Source: Streptomyces sp. NBC_00258
GTDB lineage: Bacteria; Actinomycetota; Actinomycetes; Streptomycetales; Streptomycetaceae
Length of the DNA: 64,000 bases
Reading direction: 5' to 3'
NCBI RefSeq assembly: GCF_036182465.1
Contig: NZ_CP108081.1
Location: 9,362,001 to 9,426,000, forward strand
Shown: in pieces, positions 25,249 to 32,790 of the stretch
Numbering within the stretch: position 1 is the first letter of the stretch
Layout of the letters: every line of letters begins with the position of its first letter
Notes under the pieces: model-generated
Told to the model about the DNA's origin: nothing
The model's database searches: none
The model's input: only the letters and a program-made list of their open reading frames with translations
Translations under genes and position numbers: made by a program

Positions 25249-26304
25249 ATGCAGCTCGGGATCAACCTCGGCTACTGGGGTGCCGGAATGGACGCGGACA
25301 ACCTCGCCGTGGCCAAGGAGGCCGACCGGCTGGGCTACGCGGTCTGCTGGGCCGCCGAGGCGTACGGATCGGACGCGGCCACCGTGCTCACCTGGGTCGC
25401 CGCCCAGACCGAGCGCATCGACGTCGGCTCGGCCATCTTCCAGATCCCGGCCCGCCAGCCCGCGATGACGGCGATGACCGCCGCCACCCTCGACTCGCTC
25501 TCCGGCGGCCGCTTCCGCCTGGGCCTCGGCGTCTCAGGGCCGCAGGTCTCCGAGGGCTGGTACGGCGTCAAGTTCGACAAGCCGCTGGCCCGCACCCGCG
25601 AGTACGTCGAGATCATCCGCAAGGCCATGACCCGTGAGCGCCTGTCGTACGAGGGCACGCACTGGACCCTCCCGCTGCCGGGCGGCCCCGGCAAGCCGCT
25701 CAAGCTGACCGTGCACCCGGAGCGCGAGCACATCCCGCTCTACATCGCCGCGATCGGCCCGAAGAACCTGGAGCAGACCGGCGAGATCGCCGACGGCGCT
25801 CTGCTGATCTTCCCGTCCGCCGACCACCTGGAGGACACCGCGATCAAGTATCTGCGCGCGGGCCGCGAGAAGGCCGGGCTGACCATGGACGGTTTCGACG
25901 TCTGCCCGACGCTGCCGCTGGCACTCGGCGAGGACAAGGACGTACCGGCCCTGGCCGACATGTTCCGCCCGTACACCGCGCTCTACGTGGGCGGCATGGG
26001 CAGCCGCAAGCAGAACTTCTACAACCAGCTCGCGCAGCGCATGGGCTACGAGAAGGAGGCCGCCGAGATCCAGGACAAGTACCTGGCCGGCGACAAGGAG
26101 GGCGCGGCCGCCGCCATTCCGCAGCAGCTCATCGACCAGACCACGCTGCTCGGCTCCGTGGACCGCATCGCGGACCGGATGAAGGCCTACGCGGCCGCCG
26201 GGGTCACCACGCTCACGCTGGCCCCAGCGGGCTTCACGCTGGATGACCGGATCGCCTCGCTCCGGGCCGGGACCGACGCCCTGGAGCGGGCCGGACTCGC
26301 ATAA
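25249..26304 (+). CDS. LLM-class F420-dependent oxidoreductase
   Basis: A 351-residue protein from ATG 25249 with AAGGGG upstream. Luciferase-like (bacterial luciferase/F420) family: INLGYWGAGMDADNLAVAKEADRLGY start, SAIFQIPARQPAMTAMTAATLDSLSGGRFRLGLGVSGPQV in the core, and YIAAIGPKNLEQTGEIADG. Actinobacterial members of this subgroup use coenzyme F420H2. The substrate is unknown. It is monocistronic, followed by a terminator. A palindrome in its leader suggests repression by a ligand-sensing regulator. Confidence 0.88.
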   Translation: MQLGINLGYWGAGMDADNLAVAKEADRLGYAVCWAAEAYGSDAATVLTWVAAQTERIDVGSAIFQIPARQPAMTAMTAATLDSLSGGRFRLGLGVSGPQVSEGWYGVKFDKPLARTREYVEIIRKAMTRERLSYEGTHWTLPLPGGPGKPLKLTVHPEREHIPLYIAAIGPKNLEQTGEIADGALLIFPSADHLEDTAIKYLRAGREKAGLTMDGFDVCPTLPLALGEDKDVPALADMFRPYTALYVGGMGSRKQNFYNQLAQRMGYEKEAAEIQDKYLAGDKEGAAAAIPQQLIDQTTLLGSVDRIADRMKAYAAAGVTTLTLAPAGFTLDDRIASLRAGTDALERAGLA

Positions 26305-26335
26305 CACCGCCCACAGCGGGACGGGAGAGGTTCTG

Positions 26336-26377
26336 CGGCCGTGGTGGGGGCTCGGGGGGTCTTCCCCGCCACGGCCG
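26336..26377 (+). terminator. terminator of the F420-type oxidoreductase gene
   Basis: CGGCCGTGGTGGGG (26336-26349) pairs with CCCCGCCACGGCCG (26364-26377) with one T-G wobble and a 14-nt loop. Confidence 0.7.
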
Positions 26378-26549
26378 TCACGGAGAACAACGCGCCACGG
26401 CCCGCTCGGTTACGCGCCTCTCATACCCCTCGCGTCCACCGTTCGGCGGAATTGTCCGACACAGGTGTTGCCGCGCCCCTGGCTGCCCATTTGACTCGTT
26501 CTTTGCGGAGTCCCGCACGGAGGCGGGAGCCCGCATGGAGGTGGCACAC

Positions 26550-27338
26550 ATGCTTTCGGCCAAGAGTCTTTTCCAGGAGATCGTCGACAACGACGAGTCG
26601 TTCCGGCTCTTCTGTTCCATCGCCGCCAGCGGGGAGACCCAGGGAGGCTGGGAGAACGCGCGGATCGCGGCCCTCGTCCCGGAGAGCGAACGCGCCCTCG
26701 CACCCAAGATCACCCGGCACGGCGCCGACGAGGACAAGCACGGACGGATCTTCAACGCGCTCATGAAGAAGCGGGGCGTCACACCCGTCGAGATCCCGCC
26801 CGAGACCGACTACACGATGCTCCTGGAGAAGAACGGCATCGGCCTCGCCCACGACAAGCTCAAGCGCGACGAGCCGCTCACCGTGCAGGACATCGTCACC
26901 TACCTCTCCCACAGCAGGGTCACCGAGCAGCGCGCGGCGGACCAGATGATCATGCTGCGCAAGGACTTCGGCGACCACCCGGAGATCGGCAAGGCCGTGC
27001 GGATGATCTCCAACGACGAGGACAACCACCTCGCGTACTGCCACGAGGAACTGCTGCGCTTCGCGGCCGCGGGCCACGGCCGGACCATCCAGCGGACCCT
27101 GCGCGAGTGCGCGCTCGCCGAGATCGGCATCTACCGGGACGTCAGTCTCGCCGTGATGGCCCACATGGGGCGCATCCTCGGCTGGCCGAAGCCCAAGGCG
27201 GCGGCGCTCGCCGCGGGCATCCACGCCATGTACCTGTATGAGCGGGTCTTCGGCTGGCGGCGCATGGTCTCGCTGGCCGTGCCGGAGCGGCGCGACGCCC
27301 TGGGCGGCCCGGCGTCGGCGGCACCCGAGTTCGCGTGA
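26550..27338 (+). CDS. ferritin-like domain protein
   Basis: A 262-residue all-helical protein. I choose ATG 26550, since GGAGGTGG lies 5 nt upstream; GTG or ATG codons 5 residues earlier would leave no site. Two Glu/Asp-x-x-His elements stand out (RHGADEDKHGRIF and MISNDEDNHLAYCHEELLRF), as in di-iron ferritin-like or rubrerythrin-like proteins. No signal peptide. The reaction is unknown; iron or oxidative-stress handling is only a family-level guess. Convergent with corA. Confidence 0.75.
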   Translation: MLSAKSLFQEIVDNDESFRLFCSIAASGETQGGWENARIAALVPESERALAPKITRHGADEDKHGRIFNALMKKRGVTPVEIPPETDYTMLLEKNGIGLAHDKLKRDEPLTVQDIVTYLSHSRVTEQRAADQMIMLRKDFGDHPEIGKAVRMISNDEDNHLAYCHEELLRFAAAGHGRTIQRTLRECALAEIGIYRDVSLAVMAHMGRILGWPKPKAAALAAGIHAMYLYERVFGWRRMVSLAVPERRDALGGPASAAPEFA

Positions 27339-27345
27339 GCGTGGC

Positions 27346-27386
27346 CCACGCGCGCGTGCTGCCTCGTACGCGGCACGCGCGCGTGG
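27346..27386. terminator. bidirectional terminator between ferritin-like gene and corA
   Basis: CCACGCGCGCGTGC (27346-27359) and GCACGCGCGCGTGG (27373-27386) are perfect 14-bp arms between convergent genes. Confidence 0.75.
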
Positions 27387-27402
27387 AGCTCGACGAGCGC
27401 GA

Positions 27403-28401
27403 CTACAGCCAGCCGCGCCGCTTGAAGAGCCGGAACAGGAGCACCTCGAGCACCGCCATCAGCAGGATCACCGCCGGGTAGGCCCACACCCAGTGCAGCT
27501 CCGGCATGTGGTCGAAGTTCATGCCGTAGATCCCCGCGATCATCGTGGGGACCGCGGCCATGGCCGCCCATGCGGAGATCTTCCGCATGTCGTCGTTCTG
27601 CCGGACGCTCATCTGTGCGAGATGCGCCGACAGGACGTCCGAGACCAGCCGGTCCAGGCCCTCCACGGACTCGTTCACCCGGGTCAGATGGTCGCTGACG
27701 TCACGGAAGAAGGGCTGCGCCTTGGCGTGGACGAACGGCACCCCCGGGCCGGAGACGCCCGAGCCCGCGAGGCGGGTCAGCGGCAAGGCCAGCGGTCCGG
27801 TGGCCCTGCGGAACTCCAGGATCTGCCGCTTGAAGGTGTAGATCCGGGACGCGGTGTGCCGGGAGCCGCCGTCGTTCGGGGAGAACACCTCCGCCTCGAC
27901 CTCCTCCAGGTCGGTCTGCAGCTCGGTCGCCACCTCCAGATAGTGGTCGACGGTGTCGTCGGCGATCGAGTAGAGCACCGCCGTCGGGCCGAGGCGCATC
28001 ATGTCCGGGTCCTGATCCAGACGGCGTCGTACGGCCTTGAGCGGCGAGCCCTCACCGTGCCGCACGGTCACCACGAAGGAGTCGCCCAGGAAGATCATGA
28101 GCTCCCCGGAGGAGACGGCGTCGCTGTCCGGCTCGTACGTCACCGGCTTGAGCACCACGAACAGGGAGTCGTCGTAGACCTCCAGCTTGGGCCGCTGGTG
28201 CGCCTTCAGGGCGTCCTCCACCGCCAGCGGATGCAGCCCGAACTCCTCCGTGACGAGATCGAACTCCCGCTCCGTCGGCTCGTACAGCCCGATCCACACG
28301 AAGGCGTTTCCCGAGGCACGCGCGGCGTCCAGGGCGTCCGAAAGGTCCTCCGGGCCCTCCGTCCGGTGCCCGTCGCGATAGATGGCGCAGTCGACGATCA
28401 C
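27403..28401 (-). CDS. corA: CorA-type magnesium/cobalt transporter
   Basis: A 332-residue membrane protein. I choose GTG 28401, which has GGGAGA 9 nt upstream and gives the usual VIVDCAIYRDG opening; GTG 28437 is an alternative. A long cytoplasmic domain (EREFDLVTEEFGLHPLAVED, HQRPKLEVYDDSLFVVLKPV) precedes two C-terminal membrane helices and the signature GMN at 293-295 (YGMNFDHMPELHWVW). It forms a pentameric divalent-cation channel. Divergent from the phosphomutase-like gene. Confidence 0.92.
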   Translation of the reverse strand: MIVDCAIYRDGHRTEGPEDLSDALDAARASGNAFVWIGLYEPTEREFDLVTEEFGLHPLAVEDALKAHQRPKLEVYDDSLFVVLKPVTYEPDSDAVSSGELMIFLGDSFVVTVRHGEGSPLKAVRRRLDQDPDMMRLGPTAVLYSIADDTVDHYLEVATELQTDLEEVEAEVFSPNDGGSRHTASRIYTFKRQILEFRRATGPLALPLTRLAGSGVSGPGVPFVHAKAQPFFRDVSDHLTRVNESVEGLDRLVSDVLSAHLAQMSVRQNDDMRKISAWAAMAAVPTMIAGIYGMNFDHMPELHWVWAYPAVILLMAVLEVLLFRLFKRRGWL

Positions 28402-28450
28402 GGAGCGTATTCTCCCGTCGTCAGGGACCCGGCGCACTCGGGCAGCAGCC

Positions 28451-28456
28451 TAGGCT
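28451..28456 (+). promoter_or_regulatory. -10 box of a probable leaderless promoter
   Basis: TAGGCT lies 7 nt before the ATG at 28464, with no Shine-Dalgarno sequence in between. Confidence 0.55.
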
Positions 28457-28463
28457 GGGCCGC

Positions 28464-29150
28464 ATGCCCACCTTGATCCTCGTCCGGCACGGACGTTCCA
28501 CCGCCAACACCGCGGGACTGCTCGCCGGGTGGACGCCCGGCGTGGCACTCGACGAGCGAGGGGCCGCGCAGGCCGCCGCGCTGCCCGGGCGCCTCGCGGA
28601 ACTGCCGATCGCCGAGGTCGTCAGCAGCCCCCTGCAACGCTGCCAGGAAACGATTCAGCCGCTCCTCGACGCGCGCCCCGAACTCCGCGTCCACTCCGAC
28701 GACCGGATCGGGGAGGCCCACTACGGCGACTGGTCCGGCCGCAAGCTCGCCGAGCTGAACGACGAGCCGCTGATGGAGGTCGTGCAGACGCACCCCTCCG
28801 CCGCCGCCTTCCCGGGCGGCGAGTCGATGCGCGCCATGCAGACCCGTACCGCCGAGGCGGTACGGGAGTGGAACGCGCGTGTGGAGCGCGATCACGGCGG
28901 TGACGCGGTATACCTCATGTGCTCGCACGGCGACATCATCAAGTCTCTTGTCGCGGACGCCCTCGGCCTTCATCTGGACCTCTTCCAACGGATCTCCGTA
29001 GAACCGTGTTCCATCACCGCGATCCGCTACACACGACTGCGGCCATTTCTCGTTCGCCTCGGCGACACCGGCGATTTCACGTCGCTCGCGCCGCGCGAGG
29101 AACCCCCGGCCGGTGACGCCACGGTCGGGGGCGGTGCGGGCGCACCGTGA
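28464..29150 (+). CDS. histidine phosphatase family, MSMEG_4193-type putative phosphomutase
   Basis: A 228-residue protein from ATG 28464, probably leaderless. The N-terminal LILVRHGRSTANT carries the catalytic RHG; SSPLQRCQETIQPLL and YLMCSHGDIIKSL give the other Arg and His of the active site. It transfers or removes phosphate through a phospho-histidine; the substrate is not known. In actinobacteria this gene heads a conserved run with DUF3090, SCO1664-type and mshC genes, as here. A link with mycothiol is therefore possible but unproven. Confidence 0.88.
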   Translation: MPTLILVRHGRSTANTAGLLAGWTPGVALDERGAAQAAALPGRLAELPIAEVVSSPLQRCQETIQPLLDARPELRVHSDDRIGEAHYGDWSGRKLAELNDEPLMEVVQTHPSAAAFPGGESMRAMQTRTAEAVREWNARVERDHGGDAVYLMCSHGDIIKSLVADALGLHLDLFQRISVEPCSITAIRYTRLRPFLVRLGDTGDFTSLAPREEPPAGDATVGGGAGAP

Positions 29151-29253
29151 TCGTCGGCCGCAGTAGGGTGAAGCGGTCGAAGCAGCGCAGCAGTTGTCAG
29201 CAGCAGACGCAGTCGACGGCAGAAGCAGTCGATCGATCCAATGGAGACAGGAC

Positions 29254-29844
29254 GTGTCCCGTCAGGTGTTCCTCTACGACCCGCCGGACCGTTTCGTGGC
29301 CGGCACGGTCGGGCTGCCAGGGCGCCGTACCTTCTTCCTGCAGGCCTCCTCGGGACCCCGGGTGACCAGTGTGGCCCTGGAGAAGACGCAGGTCGCGGCG
29401 CTCGCCGAACGGATGGACGAGCTTCTCGACGAGGTCGTACGGCGTACCGGGGGCAGCGCTCCCGTCCCGGCGATGGCCCCGACGGAGGTCTCCGACACCG
29501 CCCCGCTCGAAGCTCCCGTCGAGGAGGAGTTCCGGGTCGGCACCATGGCGCTGGCCTGGGACGGTGACGAGCAGCGCATGATCGTCGAGGCCCAGGCGCT
29601 CGTGGAGCTGGACGCCGATTCGGAGGAGGACCTCGCCGAGGCAGAGGAAAGGCTCCTGCAGGACGAGGAGAACGGCCCGCCGATGCTGCGGGTCCGCCTC
29701 ACCGGCGCCCAGGCCCGTGCCTTCGCCAAGCGTGCCCTCGATGTCGTGAACGCCGGCCGGCCGCCCTGCCCGCTGTGCAGTCTCCCGCTAGACCCGGAAG
29801 GACACGTATGTCCGCGCCAGAACGGATACCGCCGCGAAGCGTGA
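29254..29844 (+). CDS. DUF3090 family protein
   Basis: A 196-residue protein from GTG 29254 with GGAG 7 nt upstream. The opening SRQVFLYDPPDRFVAGTVG and the phrase GRRTFFLQA are typical of DUF3090. The C-terminus has CPLCSLPLDPEGHVCP, a Cys-rich element likely to bind zinc. Function unknown. A TAGGGT box at 29164-29169 may be its promoter. The last 37 nt overlap the next gene in another frame, so the two products are made together. Confidence 0.85.
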   Translation: MSRQVFLYDPPDRFVAGTVGLPGRRTFFLQASSGPRVTSVALEKTQVAALAERMDELLDEVVRRTGGSAPVPAMAPTEVSDTAPLEAPVEEEFRVGTMALAWDGDEQRMIVEAQALVELDADSEEDLAEAEERLLQDEENGPPMLRVRLTGAQARAFAKRALDVVNAGRPPCPLCSLPLDPEGHVCPRQNGYRREA

Positions 29845-30623
29845 GCACGGCAGAGCTGCTCGCCGAGGGTGAGCTGACCGTGCGCGGACGCATCCGTGAG
29901 GCCTCCAACGCGGTGCTGCTGTGCGACGTGACGTACGAGGGCCGGAAAGCCTCCTGCGTCTACAAGCCGGTCGCCGGCGAGCGCCCGCTGTGGGACTTCC
30001 CCGACGGGAACCTCGCCCAGCGGGAGGTCGCCGCCTACGCGGTGTCCGAGGCGACCGGCTGGGGGCTCGTCCCGACCACGATCCTGCGCGACGGGCCGTA
30101 CGGCGAAGGCATGTGCCAGCTGTGGATCGACCCGGTGTCCGAGGGCTCGGAGCTGCTCGCGCTGATCGACGGCGAGGAGCCCGGCGAGGGCTGGAAGGCC
30201 GTCGGGTTCGCCGAGGTCGGCGAGGGGCGCACCGCGCTGCTCGTGCACGCCGACGACGAGCGGCTGCGCAGGCTGGCCGTCCTCGACGTGGTCATCAACA
30301 ACGGTGACCGCAAGGGCGGGCATCTGCTGCCCGCACCCGAGGGCCGGCTGTTCGGGATCGACCACGGGGTCACCTTCAACGCCGAGAACAAGCTGCGGAC
30401 GCTGCTGTGGGGCTGGGCCGGGGAGAAGCTCACCCCCGAGGCGGTCGAGGTCCTGGAGCGGCTCAGGGACGCCCTGGGCGGGACGCTGGGCGTGCGTCTG
30501 GGGGAGCTGATCACCGCGGCCGAACTGGACGCCACGCGCGTGCGTGTGGCCGGCCTGCTCGCGTCCGGGCGGCATCCGGAACCCTCGGGGGAGTGGCCCG
30601 CGATCCCGTGGCCGCCCGTCTAG
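29808..30623 (+). CDS. SCO1664 family protein (PI3/4-kinase-like fold)
   Basis: A 271-residue protein from ATG 29808, with GGAAGGA 6 nt upstream and inside the end of the DUF3090 gene. Kinase-like landmarks: the Lys of CVYKPVAGERPLWDF, DVVINNGDRKGGHLLP (catalytic-loop Asp/Asn) and the metal-binding Asp of LFGIDHGVTF. This is the phosphatidylinositol-kinase-like pattern found in the SCO1664 family. The substrate is unknown and no lipid kinase role is shown. Its strict linkage with DUF3090 suggests a shared complex. Confidence 0.85.
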   Translation: MSAPERIPPRSVSTAELLAEGELTVRGRIREASNAVLLCDVTYEGRKASCVYKPVAGERPLWDFPDGNLAQREVAAYAVSEATGWGLVPTTILRDGPYGEGMCQLWIDPVSEGSELLALIDGEEPGEGWKAVGFAEVGEGRTALLVHADDERLRRLAVLDVVINNGDRKGGHLLPAPEGRLFGIDHGVTFNAENKLRTLLWGWAGEKLTPEAVEVLERLRDALGGTLGVRLGELITAAELDATRVRVAGLLASGRHPEPSGEWPAIPWPPV

Positions 30624-30711
30624 CGGACGGCGCACACCCCGGATCCGTACGCAAGAGGGCCTTCCCGGCCATCTGGCCTGGTCCGGTTCGTATACGGAAC
30701 ATCCGTCCGGT

Positions 30712-30717
30712 TAGGCT
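30712..30717 (+). promoter_or_regulatory. -10 box of a probable leaderless mshC promoter
   Basis: TAGGCT lies 6 nt before the ATG at 30724, and no ribosome binding site is present. Confidence 0.5.
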
Positions 30718-30723
30718 CAAGGC

Positions 30724-31953
30724 ATGCATGCCTGGCCCGCTTCCGACGTCCCTGCCCTGCCCGGCAAGGGCCGTGACCTCCGGATCCACGACACCGCGAC
30801 CGACGGTCTCGTCGCCCTCGACCCCGGTCCCGTCGCCCGTATCTACGTCTGCGGCATCACTCCGTACGACGCGACCCATCTGGGTCACGCGGCGACCTAC
30901 AACGCGTTCGACCTCGTTCAGCGCGTGTGGCTCGACACCAAGCGGCAGGTTCACTACGTCCAGAACGTGACGGACGTCGACGATCCGCTGCTGGAGCGCG
31001 CCGCGCGGGACAACGTCGACTGGGTCGCCCTCGCGGAGAAGGAGACGACCCTCTTCCGCGAGGACATGACCGCCCTGCGGATGCTGCCCCCGAAGCACTA
31101 CATCGGCGCCGTCGAGGCCATACCCGGGATCGTCCCGCTGGTGGAGCGACTGCGGGACGCGGGTGCGGCGTACGAACTCGAGGGGGACGTCTACTTCTCC
31201 GTCGAGTCCGACCCGCACTTCGGCAAGGTGTCCAACCTGGACGCGGCGGCCATGCGGCTGCTGTCCGCCGAGCGCGGCGGCGACCCGGACCGTCCGGGCA
31301 AGAAGAACCCCCTCGACCCGATGCTGTGGACGGCCGCCCGCGAGGGCGAGCCGAGCTGGGACGGCGCCTCGCTCGGACAGGGCCGGCCCGGCTGGCACAT
31401 CGAGTGCGTCGCGATCGCCCTCGACCACCTGGGCATGGGCTTCGACGTGCAGGGCGGCGGTTCCGACCTCGCCTTCCCGCACCACGAGATGGGCGCCTCC
31501 CACGCGCAGGCGCTGACCGGCGAGTTCCCGATGGCCAAGGCGTACGTGCACGCCGGCATGGTCGCGCTCGACGGCGAGAAGATGTCCAAGTCCAAGGGGA
31601 ACCTCGTCTTCGTGTCGACGCTCCGGCGCGAGGGAGTCGACCCGGCGGCCATCCGGCTCGCCCTGCTCTCGCACCACTACCGGGCCGACTGGGAGTGGAC
31701 CGACCAGGTGCTCCAGGACGCCCTCGCGCGCCTCGAGCGCTGGCGGGCCGCCGTTTCGCGGCCCGACGGCCCCTCGGCCGAGGCGCTCGTCGAGGAGATC
31801 CGCGAGGCCCTCGCGAACGACCTGAACGCGCCGGCCGCGCTCGCGGCGGTCGACCGCTGGGCCGTGCTCCAGGCCGAGCGGGGCGGCACGGACGAGGGCG
31901 CCCCCGGCGTCGTGTCCCGTGCCGTGGACGCCCTGTTGGGCGTGGCCCTCTAG
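30724..31953 (+). CDS. mshC: cysteine:1-D-myo-inosityl 2-amino-2-deoxy-alpha-D-glucopyranoside ligase MshC
   Basis: A 409-residue class I synthetase-like ligase. It joins cysteine to GlcN-Ins with ATP in mycothiol synthesis. HLGH (52-55) and KMSKS (286-290) mark the adenylation site; Cys43 in YVCGITPYDATHLGHAATY, Cys228 in WHIECVA and His253/254 in AFPHHEM are the expected zinc ligands that hold the Cys substrate. Its length is shorter than CysRS because the anticodon domain is missing, which separates MshC from cysS. It follows the SCO1664-type gene by 100 nt and ends in a strong terminator. Confidence 0.95.
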   Translation: MHAWPASDVPALPGKGRDLRIHDTATDGLVALDPGPVARIYVCGITPYDATHLGHAATYNAFDLVQRVWLDTKRQVHYVQNVTDVDDPLLERAARDNVDWVALAEKETTLFREDMTALRMLPPKHYIGAVEAIPGIVPLVERLRDAGAAYELEGDVYFSVESDPHFGKVSNLDAAAMRLLSAERGGDPDRPGKKNPLDPMLWTAAREGEPSWDGASLGQGRPGWHIECVAIALDHLGMGFDVQGGGSDLAFPHHEMGASHAQALTGEFPMAKAYVHAGMVALDGEKMSKSKGNLVFVSTLRREGVDPAAIRLALLSHHYRADWEWTDQVLQDALARLERWRAAVSRPDGPSAEALVEEIREALANDLNAPAALAAVDRWAVLQAERGGTDEGAPGVVSRAVDALLGVAL

Positions 31954-31960
31954 CAACGCC

Positions 31961-31994
31961 GGGCGCCGGACGGGTCGTTGCCCGTCCGGCGCCC
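31961..31994 (+). terminator. mshC terminator
   Basis: GGGCGCCGGACGGG (31961-31974) and CCCGTCCGGCGCCC (31981-31994) are perfect 14-bp arms with a 6-nt loop, 8 nt after the stop. Confidence 0.8.
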
Positions 31995-32037
31995 TCTGTG
32001 CGGTGGGTCCGTCGCGCTACTTGCTCTCCGTGACGGC

Positions 32038-32694
32038 CTACTTGTTCACGATGACGGCCTGGAGCGTGTTGCTCGTGGAGTCGTAGATCCCGATGACCTG
32101 CTGCCCGAAGGCGAAGGCCTCCTGGACCTCGTCATGGGTCACCTGGTTCGGGTTGACCAGCGGACGCCAGCCCTGGTCGATGTACAGGTAGAGGATCGGC
32201 GGCTGGCCCGGCAGCGGCGTGACGACGTCCCAGAAGTGCTCGGCCACACCGCTCGTCAGCGCCGCGGCCTCGACCGCGCTGCGCACGATCAACGGCTGGC
32301 CCTGGCCCTGCTCCTGCTGCTGCCCGCCGAGCTGGTGAAGCAGCTGCTGGAACGGCTGCTGCTGGCCGAGCTGCTGGAGCTGCTGCTGCAGGTGCTGCGG
32401 AAGCTGGTGCTGCGGGTGCTGGGGAATCTGCTGCTGGCCCATGCCCTGCTGACCGATGCTCTGCTGGCCGATCCCCTGTTGTCCGAAGGGCTGCTGCTGG
32501 CCCATGCCCTGCGGGCCGAACGGCTGCTGCATCTGCTGTCCGAAGGGCTGCTGTTGCTGCTGCCCGAACGGCATCTGCTGGCCGTAACCCTGCTGCTGCG
32601 GGGGAGCCGTGCTCGGGCCCTGCTGCTGACCTTGCCGGCCCTGGTGCTGGCCCTGCTGTTGTCCCTGTTGGCTCATCTGCGGGGTGGTGCTCAT
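32038..32694 (-). CDS. Gln-rich low-complexity protein with C-terminal module shared with the S8 protease
   Basis: A 218-residue protein; the start is ATG 32694 behind GGAAGG. Residues 1-134 are extremely Gln-rich (QQMPFGQQQQQPFGQQM), with recurring PFGQQ and GMGQQ units, as in prion-like disordered tracts. Residues 151-218 form a compact module (AEHFWDVVTPLP, GWRPLVNP, EAFAFG) that aligns with the last 68 residues of the subtilisin encoded just upstream. No signal peptide or membrane helix. The function is unknown; co-transcription and the shared module suggest the two proteins work on or with each other. Confidence 0.75.
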   Translation of the reverse strand: MSTTPQMSQQGQQQGQHQGRQGQQQGPSTAPPQQQGYGQQMPFGQQQQQPFGQQMQQPFGPQGMGQQQPFGQQGIGQQSIGQQGMGQQQIPQHPQHQLPQHLQQQLQQLGQQQPFQQLLHQLGGQQQEQGQGQPLIVRSAVEAAALTSGVAEHFWDVVTPLPGQPPILYLYIDQGWRPLVNPNQVTHDEVQEAFAFGQQVIGIYDSTSNTLQAVIVNK

Positions 32695-32717
32695 GCGGGT
32701 GCCACCTTCCCTCAATT

Positions 32718-32753
32718 GTTGAGCGATGGTTGGTCGTTGAGCGATGGTCGGTC
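32718..32753. repeat. 18-bp tandem direct repeat
   Basis: GTTGAGCGATGGTTGGTC (32718-32735) is followed directly by a copy differing at one base (32736-32753), in the gap between the S8 protease gene and the Gln-rich protein gene. Confidence 0.8.
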
Positions 32754-32790
32754 CGTGTGGGACGGCCGGTCCGGGGAACGGCCGGTCGCG

